This document shows positions 11,488-23,113 of a DNA stretch of 64,000 nucleotides, one piece after another; positions within the stretch are counted from its first letter, which is position 1, and each line of letters begins with the position of its first letter. The stretch lies in NCBI RefSeq assembly GCF_022539505.1, contig NC_061509.1, forward strand, positions 205,928,721 through 205,992,720. The letters are read 5' to 3'. The DNA comes from Lolium rigidum. Taxonomy: Eukaryota; Streptophyta; Magnoliopsida; Poales; Poaceae. The translations under genes and the position numbers were made by a program. The notes beneath the pieces are model-generated. The model saw only the letters and a list, made by a program, of their open reading frames with translations. It was not told where the DNA came from and searched no databases.

Positions 11488-12028
11488 TGACGTGGGCATT
11501 ACCCTTCGGGTAAACGACATTGCCCTATCCTGTACGGCCCAACTGGAGGCCCATGAAGATACCCGATGGCGAGGTGGGCCACTAGGATGGTGCTGGAGAA
11601 GATTCCTTGGAGAACAAGACGAAGAGGAGCTGAAAAAGGAAAGTTTAGAGCTAGGTCTTTTGTAAGCCTAGTCGTACCCGGATAGACCTCTTGAGACCTG
11701 GCCTCCTATATAAAGGCCAGGAGAGCGGCTGCCGAGGGACACAATCAATCTTAGCAACTTTAGCCACCATAAGCCTAGAGCTAGGTCGCCGTAGCACCTA
11801 GCCTCTCGGCGAGATCACAGCCGAAACCTTCGGCACCCCATTGTAACCCGATATTTTCATAATCAAGATCAGACAAGCAGGACGTAAGGGTTTTACCTCA
11901 TCGAGGGCCCCGAACCTGGATAAATCGCTCTCCCCGCTTGTCTGTTTACTGATGTCTCGTGTCAGCCTACATGATTCCATCAACCCTAAGCACCAATCGA
12001 AGGGCATTGCCGAGGAGTACCCTCAACA
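11488..12028 (+). repeat. 3' LTR of the Tat-lineage element (about 541 bp)
   Basis: It begins TGACGTGGGCATTACCC right after ACTCGGGGACTAC and is judged to end CCCTCAACA at 12028, where Harbinger-gene sequence starts. It contains a TATA box at 11707 and GC-rich leader sequence. Only one copy is visible, so the right boundary is inferred from the start of recognisable Harbinger coding sequence. Confidence 0.6.
11707..11715 (+). promoter_or_regulatory. TATA box in the Tat LTR
   Basis: TATATAAAG lies in the middle of the LTR, followed by GAGAGCGGCTGCCGAGGGACAC and then a typical short plant leader. This is the expected position for the element's own promoter. Confidence 0.65.
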
Positions 12029-13497
12029 GCTGATCTCCATTAACTTCGGGCAGCCGCGCGTTGGCCAATTACCCGGGCCATGGCCGACCCAAGGTATGAT
12101 CTGCTCTCCTTCCACCTTCTCGCCGCGTCGCCGGCCACGTCCATGTTCAAGGACACCTACGCCGCCGGCATGGCGGGGTTTACATCGTCACCGCCGGCGT
12201 ACGATGATGCGATGTACGAGGGCATCTCGCCTGCCCTACGACGTGTGCCGATCTCCTTCTCCAACCCCGGGATGCCGCTGCCAAATGAGCCTGTGATGCA
12301 CGAGATGATCACATCGGGCTCCATGGCCGCCGCGTCGAGCCCGAGATTCTTCACACAAGAGGAGGAAAGGGCGACAGAAGCCGTCGCATCGCGGGGCAGC
12401 GTGAACCTCGACCAGACGATGGTACGCAAGATGTCGACGAAGAAGATGAACATACCTACCTCGACGAAGAGGAAGCGCCTGAACCCACGGAGGCGCTGTC
12501 CAAGGGGAAGAAGAAAAGGAAGAAGAACTCGTCGCCAACCGAGCCGCGGATCAAATGGACGGGCAAAGAAGTCGAGTGCCTCGCCAAAGTTTGGAAGACC
12601 GTTTCCATGAATGGCATCACCGGCGCGAATCAGAACTTCGAGACGTACTGGAAGCGCGTCAAGGTGGCGTTCGACGAGCGCAAACTCGTCGATCCATACT
12701 TCAACAAGATGGTGATGATACGCGGTGACAAGGCAATGGGCACCCGTTGGGGCATCATTCAGGCGGCGTGCATCAAGTGGCACGGCGTACAGGAGGAGAT
12801 CCAAACTCGCCCGGTGAGCGGCGAGGACTTTGAAGCCAAGGTATGCTCACTCAACATGGCCTGAGGTTTAATCTTGAATCATCGGCCTGTTTTTGCAGAT
12901 GCGGCGGGCGCTCGACATGTACGCGAACGACAACGACGACCAGATGTTCAAGTACCTCAACATGTTCGCCCGCATCGAGGAGTGAGAGAAGTGGAAGGAG
13001 GTGCGCAAGAATCTCGCCAAGGGCGAGCAGTAAAACCCCGACGTTCCAGCCCCTGTCGCGTCGGCGGGCCGCCCCGAGCTCGGCGAGAAGAAGTTGAAAG
13101 AGCAGAAGAATGTTGGCCATCCAGCCGACAGGTTGCAGGCGTCCTTCGACAAGTGCTGGGCGGACGCGAGGGCGCATGCCACCGGGAGGGACGACAAGCA
13201 CGACGTGCGGTGGAAGGAGATGCTCGCCAACCAGGGCGTCCGGATTGCCTTGCTCAAGGAAACCTATGCGGCGAAGAAGAGGAACACCGACCTGGCGTTC
13301 CTGATCGGTGGCAACGACGCCAACATGGACGAGGAGATGAGGGCTTGGTACGACGCCCATCACTAAGAAATCTTCCGGCCCCCATCGGCTGCTTCGTCCT
13401 CCGCTTCAACGTCAACTCCCGCCGATGCTTCGCCGCCCGATGCGGCGCCAGATGAGGCTCAAGATGGGACCGCTGATGAGCCTGTAATCGTCTAGTT
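12029..13497 (+). pseudogene. Harbinger-type Myb/SANT + NAM-associated C-terminal gene, copy 1
   Basis: Exon 1 runs to 12840 and carries a Pro/Ser-rich N-terminus, an acidic-basic linker and a Myb/SANT-like (trihelix-like) block: IKWTGKEVECLAKVWKTV, then QNFETYWKRVKVAFDERK. An intron at 12841-12898 (GTATG..GCAG) leads to exon 2 with the NAM-associated C-terminal domain (MRRALDMYANDN, QASFDKCWADARAHATGRDD, KEMLANQGVRIALLKETYA). Such proteins are the DNA-binding partners of PIF/Harbinger transposases. Lesions are a frame change near 12420, a TGA in exon 2 near 12985 and a TAA near 13031. The 5' end is truncated at the Tat LTR. Confidence 0.75.
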
Positions 13498-13704
13498 TCT
13501 GTTTCGATCGCCGGAATGTGGCTGATCCGATCGCCGGACTTTGGCGACTCTTTTGTAGCGGGAAGACGATTTTTTGAAACTATCACTGTTGATGGGAGAA
13601 TGCCGGGGGTGCGACTGGAAAAATGTTGCCCCACATCTTTTTACATCCAATCTGACGTTTGCTATATCCGGATTCGTCTGGAGCCTCAAACGGCTGAAGA
13701 TTCT

Positions 13705-13739
13705 CTAAGTTACTACCCACAGTGAAGATAGTAACTTAG
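13705..13739. repeat. short inverted repeat, MITE-like fragment
   Basis: An 11-bp perfect inverted repeat, CTAAGTTACTA (13705-13715) and TAGTAACTTAG (13729-13739), surrounds a 13-nt loop. TAGTAACTTAG-type ends recur in small grass transposons, so this may be the stub of one. Nothing else of an element is recognisable. Confidence 0.4.
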
Positions 13740-14174
13740 ACTAGTAACATGTACACTGCAAGCAGCCTTAGAGCATCTCCAGCCGCGTCTCCCAAAGCAT
13801 CCCCCAAAGCAATTTGGGGAGCGCCGGACCAAAAAACCGTTCCAGTCGCGTCCCCCAAACCCAAATTTTGTCCGGCGCGCCCCGACACGGTGTCCGGCGC
13901 CCCGAGCCCTTCCCCGTCCCACAGGGGACACACCGGGGACGCCGGACACACCGAAAAGCGAGGCGGGGAGTGGCGGGGCCGACACGTCAGCGGCTCAGTG
14001 AAAAATCGTCTCCCACTCCCGCCAAATCCCGCCCCTACCGCCATATCGCGCCTATCCCGCCGCGCATTTCTGGCCTCCCAACACATATCCCGCCGCAGAT
14101 TCATTTCTCCTATCCCGCCGATTTGTTTCTCTCTCCCGCCATCCACCCGCCGCCGCTACCCTCTCCCCATTCCA

Positions 14175-15169
14175 TGACGCCGCCACCAAGAATCCGCCGG
14201 GCAATGCGACGAAAGGGGCGAAAGCGTCGTTCGCGAAGCCGCTGATGGCGCCGAATCCGAAGAAGAAGCCGGAAGGATGGACCAATGATCAGTGGCATCA
14301 AGACTGTCTGCGTCGGAAGATGTTGACGGCGGAGCGGAAAGGACGGAGAGCGGCGGAGCAGGAGAAGAAGGCTCTGGCGGCGCGCCAGCACTAGCACTTA
14401 ATGGACGGGTGTCTCGCCGCCACCAACGCGAGCCCATATAGTACGAACGTGCCGGTGTACGTTCCGGGAGTGTTCTCTCCGTCGTCATCCGCCTTCTACA
14501 ATGACGGCCCCTCCGGCACTCCCGGGTGCGTGACGCCTAACTTGTCGCCGCACTACCAGGATGCGGCTGCCGCATGGCGGCTTCAACCCCAACAACCTCT
14601 ACTCCCCGGCGTACGAGCAGCGCGAGCCTAGGACCCGGTGCGGACGGCGACCCTTTCACGCGGCTGCGGGGGGCCGCTCGGGTCGACGGCGCCGGTGCTC
14701 GAGGGTGCTGAGGAAGAGGGCGGGGGTGAGGACGAGGAGGACGATGAAGAGGAGGGGGTGGAGGACGAAGAGGGCGGCGAGGAAGAAGACGAGGAGGGTG
14801 CCGGTGACGATGATCTCGTGGAGGTAGACGCGGACGGCGTGAAGAAGAAAAAGAAGAAGAAGGCGTCGGGCACACGAGGCCCCAAGTGGACGGTTTTGGA
14901 GGATCTTTGTCTGTGCGAGTCGTGGGCGACGGTGAGCCATGACTCCATCATCGGTGCCAACCAAAAATGCGGGAAGTACTGGGCGAGAATCAACCGCGGC
15001 GCAAGAGCCGGCTGACGCGTCTTCGACTACTACATCATCGCCGGCCTACGCGATGGCGGCGGAGCAGACGGAGCATGCACAGCACCAGACAGATCGCGAC
15101 GAGGTCATCGTGATCGACGGGCCTGCGTCGACTCAGGATACGTCGCCGTCGACCAACCCCTTCTTCTAA
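14175..15169 (+). pseudogene. internally deleted Myb/SANT gene of Harbinger copy 2
   Basis: The N-terminal part has KKKPEGWTNDQWHQDCLRRK (about 14258-14320) and a Ser/Pro-rich segment. After a frame change come a long acidic run (EEEGGGEDEEDDEEEG) and a KKKKKKK basic patch, then the start of the Myb/SANT block (GPKWTVLEDLCLCESWATVS, SIIGANQKCGKYWARI). Right after this the central and NAM-associated parts are missing. The sequence jumps to the acidic C-terminal tail (DEVIVIDG, stop at 15169) in another frame. Compared with copies 1 and 3 this is an internal deletion derivative. Confidence 0.65.
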
Positions 15170-15295
15170 TTTAGCATGCACTATGGTTTGTAATATGATC
15201 GCGCGCCTAGTACTTTGATCGCCGCTACTCTGATCGCGATGATTCGGTGGAAACGATCTCTTTTGAATGCAACAATTTGAATTCCTGATTGGGGG

Positions 15296-15428
15296 CGGCG
15301 TTTGGGGGACGCGGCTGGGGAGCGACGTTCCCCAAAGGCAGCACGAACAAAATATGGGTCCCCCAACGCTCAATCCGGCGCGGTTTAAGGGACGCGGCTG
15401 GGAAGCGACATTCCCCAAAGGCAGCATG
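15296..15428. repeat. two copies of a GACGCGGCTGG...CCCCAAAGGCAGC block
   Basis: A block of about 45 bp (TTTGGGGGACGCGGCTGG ... GTTCCCCAAAGGCAGC) at about 15299-15345 recurs with small changes at about 15386-15427, a period of 87 bp. The core is the reverse complement of the left end of copy 2 (CCAGCCGCGTC), so these look like duplicated subterminal sequence. Confidence 0.6.
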
Positions 15429-15433
15429 TTTAA

Positions 15434-15449
15434 GAGCATCTCCACTCGT
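15434..15449 (+). repeat. left terminal inverted repeat of Harbinger copy 3
   Basis: GAGCATCTCCACTCGT, an exact inverted match to 28529-28544. The first 10 bases also match the left end of copy 2 at 13771. Confidence 0.8.
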
Positions 15450-15657
15450 TGGCGCTCCCCACGCCCAAATCCGGACGAAACAACCGCCGGATTGGACGAA
15501 ATTAAGTCGTGGGGAGTACCGTATTTCCAGTCGTCCACCCGGAGTTCGGCGGACATAGTTTAAATTTAAACAAAGCACCGTCCCGCGCTACAAGTACGGC
15601 CAGTTGATCGGCAAAAGGAGCAAAAGGATCAGCCACAGATCGGTGATCGGAGGAAAA

Positions 15658-16346
15658 TTACACGGAAACAGGCTCATCGGCAGTCCCGGCCGGCACGGCG
15701 GTGTCCGACAGACCAGTTTCCTCACACGCCGTGGCCGAAGCGACTGCGACAGCCGACGACGAAGCAGTGGCAGTGGACGTCGAAGCAGCCGCAGTCGACG
15801 AGGTAGATGGTGAGGAAGCCGAGGTAGGAGCCGGCGGAGACGACGAAGGACTGGCCGGAGTGGCTCGGAGGATGTCGCTGCGGTGGCCCAGGTACCAATT
15901 CCTCGTCTCCTCGTCCATCAGTTCCATGTTGCCGCCGCCCATCAGGAACGCCAAGTACGTGTTCCTCTTCTTCGCTGCCGTCGTCGTCTTCAGCAGGGCG
16001 ATCCGGACGCCTTGGTTGGCGAGCATCTCCCGCCACCTGCCGTCGAACTTGTCGTTCCTCCCGTCGGCGTGCGACCTCAAGTCGGCCCAGCACTTGTCGA
16101 TCGACGCCTGCATCTTGTTGGCGGGATTGCCCGTCTTTTTGAGCTCTTTGAGCTTCTTCTGGCCGAGCTCAGGGCACCCTTCCGGCCGAGCTCCGGAGCG
16201 TCGAGGTTGTACTGCTCGGTCTTGCTCTTCGAGAGGGTCGTGCGGGTTTCCTTCCACTTCTCGCAGTTCTCGACGCGGGCGTAGACGTTCAGGAACTTGA
16301 ACTGCAGGCCGGTGTCGTCCGTGTACATGTCCAAAGCACGGCGCAG
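15658..16346 (-). pseudogene. Harbinger copy 3 Myb/SANT gene, exon 2 (NAM-associated domain)
   Basis: The exon begins after a CCCCAG acceptor at 16347-16348. It encodes LRRALDMYTDDTGLQFKF, then after a frame change the NAM-associated C-terminal domain (KMQASIDKCWADLRSHADG, REMLANQGVRIALLK, KRNTYLAFLMGG), and a Ser/Thr/Ala-rich tail ending at 15658. It pairs with exon 1 at 27110-28140. The Athila element lies in the intron between them. The frame change near 16130-16180 would by itself inactivate the gene. Confidence 0.75.
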
Positions 16347-16418
16347 CTGGGGAAAAAAGAGCACGGCGATACGGGTCAGCTCACGACGATGTACCTCGCT
16401 GATGCAGGGTCGACGGAG

Positions 16419-16423
16419 CATAC
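16419..16423. repeat. target-site duplication of the Athila element, left
   Basis: CATAC, identical to 27105-27109. On the minus strand it reads GTATG, the first five bases of the Harbinger intron. Confidence 0.95.
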
Positions 16424-17938
16424 TGATACGTCCAATTTGCATCACTATTTTATATCATAATTTGCTGTTATTCATTGATATATTTCATATTTGGACATAA
16501 TACTTATGTTATTTCATCTATTTTGCATGTTTCATGATTATTGGAGGATCGAGCACCGGAGCCGGGATTCCGCTGGAAAAAGCACCGTCGGAATGCAATA
16601 TTTCGGAAGATCAACAGCTGATGGAAATTATACCAAAAATCCTATTTTTCCGGATGACGAAGGAAGCCAGAAGGGGGAGCCGAGGGGACCCGAGGTGGGC
16701 CCGGACCATAGGCCGGCGTGGCCCATGGCACGGCCGCGCCGCCCGGTGAGGAGGGGGGCCCACAGCCCCTCTCGCCTCCTTTTCTTCGCGAAATCCTTCG
16801 TCTCGAAGACCTAAGCCACGAGAGGGTACCTCGCGAAGAGTTACAGCCGCCTCTGCGGGGCGGAGAACACCAGAGAGAAAAGAGCTCTCCGGCGGGCTGA
16901 GATCCGCCGGGGAAATTCCCTCCGGGAGGGGGAAATCGACGCCATCTTCACCGTCATCGAGTTGGACATCATCTCCATCACCATCATCATCATCTCCACC
17001 ATCATCACCGCCGTCTCCACCGCTGGACATCGTCACCGCCGTAGCAATTTGGGTTTGATCTTGATTGTTTGATAGGGGAAACTCTCCCGGTATTGATTTC
17101 TACTTGTTATTGATGCTATTGAGTGAAACCGTTGAACCAAGGTTTATGTTCAGATTGTTATTTGTCATCATATCACCTCCGATCATGTTCCATATGATGT
17201 CTCGTGAGTAGTTCGTTTAGTTCTTGAGGACATGGGTGAAGTCTAAATGTTAGTAGTGAAGTATGGTTGAGTAATATTCAATGTTATGATATTTAAGTTG
17301 TGGTGTTATTCTTCTAGTGGTGTCGTGTGAACGTCGACTACACGACACTTCACCTTTATGGGCCTAGGGGAATGCATCTTGTACTCGTTTGCCAATTGCG
17401 GGGTTGCCGGAGTGACGAAACCTAAGCCCCCGTTGGTATATCGATGCGGGGAGGGATAGCGGGATCTCGAGTTTAAGGTCTGTGGTTAGATTTATTCTTA
17501 ATTACTTTCTTGTAGTTGCGGATGCTTGCAAGGGGTATAATCACAAGTATGTATTAGTCCTAGGAAGGGCGGTACATTAGCACGGGTTCACCCACACAAC
17601 ACTTATCAAAACAATGAAGATTAATTAGCCGTATGTAGCGAAAGCACTAGACTAAAATCCCGTGTGTCCTCGAGAACATTTGGTCATTATAAGTAAACAA
17701 ACCGGCTTGTCCTTTGTGCTAAAAAGGATTGGGCCACTCGCTGCAATTGTTACTCTCGCACTTTACTTACTCGTACTTTATTCATCTGTTACATCAAAAC
17801 CCCTGAATACTTGTCTGTGAGCATTTACAGTGAATCCTTCATCGAAACTGCTTGTCAACACCTTCTGCTCCTCGTTGGGTTCGACACTCTTTCTTATCGA
17901 AGATACTATGATACACCCCCTATACTTGTGGGTCATCA
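16424..17938 (+). repeat. 5' LTR of the Athila element
   Basis: 1515 bp, starting TGATACGTCCAATTTGCATC and ending TTGTGGGTCATCA. It matches the 3' LTR along its full length with scattered substitutions and single-base indels, for example near 16720-16870 and 17445-17470. Confidence 0.95.
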
Positions 17939-17949
17939 AGACTATTTTC

Positions 17950-17967
17950 TGGCGCCGTTGCCGGGAA
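17950..17967 (+). other. primer-binding site, complementary to tRNA-Asp
   Basis: TGGCGCCGTTGCCGGGAA lies 11 nt inside the 5' LTR. It matches the complement of the 3' end of plant tRNA-Asp (which ends CCCCGGCAACGGCGCCA) except near its inner end. This site is typical of Athila elements. Confidence 0.85.
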
Positions 17968-18049
17968 GTGAAGCGCTATTGGTAAGTGGAATTGGTAAGG
18001 GAAACTTCTACTGTTTGTGCTGATTTTATTTCTGCCTGCTGCCATAATT

Positions 18050-19080
18050 CATTATGGAGAGATCTCCTTTTGAATGTTTATTTGGGAAATCTGCTACTAC
18101 TGCAAAGGTAGTGGATGAGGCGTCGGAGTAAGGAAGAGATACCATACAAAATACCTATGAAAATTATTGAACGCGTAGTGGGTAACCGTTATACGGGGGA
18201 TGGAGCTGTCCACCCCGGAGATCATTTACTTGTTCTTGCATGAATTATGCGGTTTATTCAAGTGTGCAGGTATTGCTATGGATGAAGTGAGGAATAAACT
18301 ATTCTCTATATCGTTTGTCCGGTAAGCGGCGCATTGGTATAAATTCTTGGATAATGGGGATTCTCTTGAATGGAATGATATTGTGCCCCGGTTTTATTCT
18401 AAGTTCTATCCTCCAAGTGAAATTCACAAGGATCGGAATCGCATATATAATTTTTGGCCTCATGATGGAGAGAGTATCGCCCAAGCTTGGGGAGATTGAA
18501 GTCTTTAATGCTCAAATGCCCCATTCATGAGCTTCCTGGTAATGTTATTATTGATAATTTCTATGCAAGACTTTCTTTTGAAGACAAGACCTTGTCTGGA
18601 TACTTCTTGTTCTGGATCATTCACGCGCAACAAGGAAGAGTTTAAAAGGGACCTTCTTAATCGGATCCGGGAAAATACCGAAGGATGGGAGAACGACAAA
18701 GATAGAGAATCGGGTATAAATTATGATTATAAATGCATTGAAGCTTTTATGGATACTTGATAAATTTCGTAATATGAGTGCTACTTATGGTCTTGATTCT
18801 CAAGTTGCTGCAAATCTTTATCAAGCTTTTGCCTCTCATTATGAATTGCCTAAGAAGAATTTTGATAAGTATCATGAACCGTATAAAGATAAAAATGATT
18901 CATCTATTAATAAATGCGTTGTAGTTGAAACTGTTGATCATGTTATTCACGAAGCTTATATTGAAAAAACTCCTTTCCACTGCTAAAATGAAGGAGTACT
19001 CTGTTATAAATAGTGCGGTTCATAAAAGTGAAAAGAAACCTATAGAACTCGAAGAACAAATAAAAGTTGAACCTGCTTGT
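18050..19080 (+). pseudogene. Athila gag (decayed)
   Basis: The gag core is recognisable across frames: WYKFLDNGDSLEWND near 18335-18380, FYPPSEIHKDRNRIYNFW near 18405-18460, then LDTSCSGSFTRNKEEFKRDL (about 18595-18655), ENTEGWENDKDRESGINYD, YGLDSQVAANLYQAF and YELPKKNFDKYHEPYKDK. These match the gag of Triticeae Athila-type elements. Stops and frame changes occur near 18130, 18240, 18325, 18500 and 18760, so no full Gag can be made. The product would form the virus-like particle. Confidence 0.75.
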
Positions 19081-19110
19081 TGCAATAGTTAAAGATCTTG
19101 TGAGTCGAAA

Positions 19111-20635
19111 ATGTGGAGGATGGTCATATTATTTTCTCGTGAAGATGCTTCTAATATTGTTTCACATCCTAATAAGGCCAAGAAAGCTAGTGTTCCTATG
19201 CTATCTGTTAGAATTGGTGATCATTGTTATTATGGTTTATGTGATATTGGTGCAAGTATTAGTGCTATTCCTTATGAGCTTTACACGGAGATTATGCACG
19301 AAATTGGTTCTTCTGAACTTGAAGATATTGATGTGGTTATTCAGCTGGCTAATAGAGAAACTATTTCTCCAATTGGTATTGTTCGAGATGTGGAAGTTCT
19401 ATGTGGTAAGATTAAATATCCCGCTAACTTTTTGGTACTTGGTTCTGCTGCTAGTGAATATTGTCCTATCATTTTTGGTAGACCTTTTCTAAATACTTGT
19501 GGAGCTATTATAGATTGCAAGAAAGAGAAAATTTTGACTGAATTTGCTGGTGAATCTTATGAGTTCAACTTCTCAAAATTTACCAAAACTCCTTATAAAA
19601 TTGATCCGCCTAATGATGATTTTAAAATGGAACAGTGTGCATCTATTGTTCTTGTTCCTACTAATCCCTTGCAGCAACATTTGGAGAATAGCGAGAGTGA
19701 AGTTTTTTGGAAAGAAAGAGATGAGCTTGAGGAAATTTTTCTTTGCCAACATATTCTTAAGCATGATTTACCGGTGGAAGATCTGGGAACAACACTGCCA
19801 CCAAAAGAAGATCCTGTCTTTGATTTAAAACCTTTGCCTGATAATCTTAAATATGGTCATATTGATGATAAGAAAATATACCTCGTTATTATTAGTTCTA
19901 AGCTTACAGAGTTTGAAGAAGAAAGGTTATTGGAAATATTGAAGAAGCACCGAGGAGCTATTGGCTACACTCTTGATGACTTGAAGGGGATTTCTCCCTC
20001 TATTTGCCAACACGCCATTAATATGGAAGATGATGCGAAGCCTGTTGTTGAACCTCAGCGTCGTCTAATTCCTAAGATGAAGGATGTGGTAAGAAATGAG
20101 GTATTACGACTTCTTGAAGCTGGTATTATATATCCTATTGCTGATAGTAGATGGGTTAGTACTGTGCATTGTGTTCCTAAGAAAGGAGGAATGACTGTTG
20201 TGCCTAATGATAATGATGAGCTCATACCTCAAAGAGTAGTTGTAGGGTATAGAATGTGCATTGATTATCGAAAAGTTAATAAAGTTACTAAAAAAGATCA
20301 TTACCCTTTGCCTTTTATCGATCAAATGTTAGAAAGGTTATCTAAAAATACTCACTTTTGTTTTCTTGATGGTTATTACAGGTTTTCACAAATTCGTTGT
20401 TAAAACTAAGGATCAAGAGAAAACCACTTTCACTTGTCCCTATGGAACTTATGCTTGTAGACGTATGCCTTTTGGTTTATGTAATGCTCCTGCTACTTTT
20501 CAAAGATGCATGTCTGCTATTTTTCATGGCTTTTGCGAGAGTATTGTAGAGGTATTCATGGATGATTTTTACGTCTATGGGAATTCTTTTGATAATTGCT
20601 TGCGGAACCTTGATAAAGTTTTGCGAGAGATGTGA
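19111..20635 (+). pseudogene. Athila protease and reverse transcriptase
   Basis: A 430-codon open stretch (19111-20403) holds the protease, with its active site as CDIGASISAIPYELY (Asp at 19243-19245), a long linker, and the RT fingers and first palm block (MCIDYRKVNKV, DHYPLPFIDQMLERL). The frame slips near 20395. The rest of RT, including RRMPFGLCNAPATFQRCM and the catalytic FMDD (20555-20566), is one frame over. A further slip near 20633 follows. The unusual DIGA instead of DTGA is normal for this lineage, which often has D-L/I-G-A. Confidence 0.85.
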
Positions 20636-21624
20636 AGAAACTAACCTTGTTCTTAATTGGGAGAAATGCCACTTTATGGTTAATGAAGGAATTGTATTGG
20701 GACATAAAATTTCCGAGAGAGGTATTGAAGTTGATAGAGCTAAAGTTGAAGCAATTGAGAAGATGCCCTATCCTAGGGATGTTAAAGGTATTCGTAGTGT
20801 TCTTGGTCATGCTGGGTTTTATAGGAGGTTTATTAAAGACTTCTCCAAGATTTCAAAGCCTCTTACTAATCTTCTTCAAAAAGATGTACCTTTCGTTTTT
20901 GATGATGATTGTCAGGAAGCCTTTGAAACTCTAAAGAAAGCCTTAACAACTGCTCCTATAGTTGAACCCCCTGATTGGAATTTACCTTTTCAAATTATGT
21001 GTGATGCTAGTGATTTTCTTTGTAGGCGTTGTTCTTGGACAGCGGGTAAACAAAAAATTGAATGTTATTCATTATGCTAGTAAAACTCTTGATGCTGCTC
21101 AAAGAAATTATGCTACTACTAAAAAAGAATTGTTAGTTGTAGTCTTTGCTTGTGATAAGTTTAGATCTTATATTGTTGATTCAAAAGTTACTATACATAC
21201 TGATCATGCTACAATCAGATACCTTATGCAAAAGAAAGATGCTAAGCCAAGGCTTATTAGATGGGTACTTCTGTTGCAAGAATTTGATTTACATATTGTA
21301 GATAGGAAAGGTGTTGATAATCCTGTTGCCGATAATTTGTCTAGATTGGAAAACATTGCTTATGATCCTGTTCCTGTTAATGATAGTTTTCCAAATGAAC
21401 AATTGGCTGCAATAAAGGTGAGCTCGCGAGACAGTCCTTGGTATGCTGATTATGCTAACTTTATTGTTTCCAAGTACTTGCCTCCAACCTTTTCAGCTCA
21501 GCAAAGGAGGAAATTCTTTTATGACTTGAGGCATTATTTACGGGATGACCCACACTTATATAAAGAAGGAGTGGATGGTATTCGCGAAGATGTGTTCCCG
21601 AATATGAACAACAAGAGATATTGA
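20562..21624 (+). pseudogene. Athila RT thumb and RNase H
   Basis: The thumb block LGHKISERGIEVDRAKVEA and GFYRRFIKDFSKISKPL lie in one frame to 21080. After a slip near 21030 the RNase H follows in another: DASDF (catalytic Asp), [20 protein letters not shown] (catalytic Glu), [13 protein letters not shown] (Asp) and [11 protein letters not shown]. It continues into the linker toward integrase, with a stop at 21622-21624. Confidence 0.85.
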
Positions 21625-21629
21625 GTAAA

Positions 21630-22778
21630 TGTCATGGTAGTGCTTATGGAGGACATCACGCGGAGAAAGAACCGCGCAAAAGGTTCTACAATCAGGTTTT
21701 TATTGGCCGACTCTCTTCAAAGATGCAAGAAAGTTTATTTTATCTTGTGATGAATGCCAAAGGGTTGGTAATATCTCCAGACGCAATGAAATGCCTATGA
21801 ATTATACTCTTGTTATTGAACCGTTCGATTGTTGGGGATTTGACTTCATGGGACCTTTTCCCTCTTCAGAAGGTAACACTCATATACTTGTTGCTGTTGA
21901 TTATGTTACTAAATGGGTGGAAGCCATACCTACAAAAAGTGCTTGATGGTGAGACCTCTTTAAGAATGCTTTTAGATATTATTTTTCCTAGATTTGGAGT
22001 TCCTAGATATATTATGACTGATGGAGGTTCTCATTTTATTCATGGTGGTTTTAGAAAAACTCTTGCTAAATATGGTATTAATCATAGAATTGCTTCCGCT
22101 TATCATCCTCAAACTAGTGGGCAAGTAGAATTATCAAATAGAGAGATTAAATCTATCTTGGAAAAGACTGTTAATAAAACTAGAAAGAATTGGGCTAGTA
22201 AATTGAAGGATGCACTATGGGCTTATAGAACTGCTTATAAAAATCCCATGGGAATGTCACCTTATAAAATGGTTTATGGAAAAGCTTGTCATTTACCTTT
22301 AGAACTAGAGCACAAAGCTTATTGGGCGGTTAGAGAATTAAATAAAGATCCTAAACTTGCCGGTAATAAGAGGTTGCTGCAATTGAGTTCTCTAGATGAA
22401 TGGAGAAGTGAAGCCTATGAAAACGCTAAACTCTTTAAAGAGAAAGTTAAGAAATGGCATGATAGAAGGATTATCAAAAGAGAATTTAGTATTGGGGATA
22501 AAGTCCTATTGTATCGGTCTCGTCTCGGATTCTTTGCAGGGAAATTACTCTCAAAATGGGAAGGACCATATGTTGTTGAGGAGGTGTATCGTTCAGGAGC
22601 AATTAAAATTAGCTCTCTCCAAGGCAATGCCACGCAAGTGGTGAATGGACAAAGACTCAAGCATTATATCTCAGGTGATTCTTATAATGTTGATGTTGAT
22701 ATTATTCGAGTGGAAACACCGGAGGCATTCATCAAAGGACAAATCGACGATCCGCCGAACTCGACTTTGAATAGGTAA
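21630..22778 (+). pseudogene. Athila integrase
   Basis: The zinc-binding part (YGGHH ... CDECQRV, about 21645-21765) and first catalytic Asp (DFMGPFP, about 21840) are readable in a different frame from the rest. After a slip near 21943 the open frame runs to 22778 with the second Asp (TDGGSHF, about 22018) and Glu (GQVELSNREIKS, about 22118). The C-terminal part includes GDKVLLYRSRLGFFAGKL and KWEGPYVVEEVY. No chromodomain follows, as expected for Athila. Confidence 0.85.
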
Positions 22779-23113
22779 CGATGCTTGGTAATGAAAAGTT
22801 CGCAATTTACTTTCCGAACAATATTTTTGCTGTTTTTGGAAAATATGAAAAATTACGAGATCGAAACGGAGTGGAGGTGACGCACGAGGGCGTGCCCCCA
22901 TAGGCCGGCACGGGCCCCAGCCAGGCCGCGCCGCCCTATGAGCTGGCCGCCTCGTCGCCCCTTTCCGACTCTGGTTCGACCTGGTACTTTCCTTTTGTTG
23001 TGAAATTTTTTGCTATATAATCCCCCGGACCCCTGGAGGTCCGTATATCGTTTTCTCGACGTGTTTTGTTTCGAGTTGTTTCTGCCAGGATTTGTTTTCG
23101 GTCTAGAAGCACC

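Larger units (their letters stand above)
7976..12028 (+). mobile_element. Tat-lineage Ty3/gypsy remnant (antisense ORF, 3' repeats, 3' LTR)
   Basis: Read on the plus strand, this is the 3' portion of a Tat-type gypsy element: an antisense accessory ORF (7976-9969, minus), a non-coding stretch with tandem 3' repeats, then an LTR at 11488-12028. Tat-lineage elements (Grande, Retand, RIRE2-like and relatives) are known for such extra ORFs between pol and the 3' LTR. The left part, with gag-pol, is missing because the Tekay element interrupts it at 7975. The right edge abuts a truncated Harbinger gene, so this element probably inserted into that gene. Confidence 0.7.
13771..15430 (+). mobile_element. 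degenerate Harbinger-type element, copy 2
   Basis: The left terminus GAGCATCTCCAGCCGCGTC is preceded by TTA (13768-13770), the PIF/Harbinger target preference. The first 10 bases match the terminal repeat of copy 3. The interior carries a shortened Myb/SANT gene (14175-15169). No matching right terminus is seen. The right side ends in GACGCGGCTGG blocks, complementary to the left CCAGCCGCGTC, just before copy 3 begins at 15434, so the right end has been replaced or rearranged. Confidence 0.55.

Noticed and set aside
12157..12804. 215-codon minus-strand frame opposite Harbinger copy 1
   Set aside because: It is a GC-rich mirror of the Myb/SANT gene. The plus strand carries the family motifs and the intron.
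15701..16300. 199-codon plus-strand frame over Harbinger copy 3
   Set aside because: It is a shadow of the minus-strand NAM-associated domain exon.
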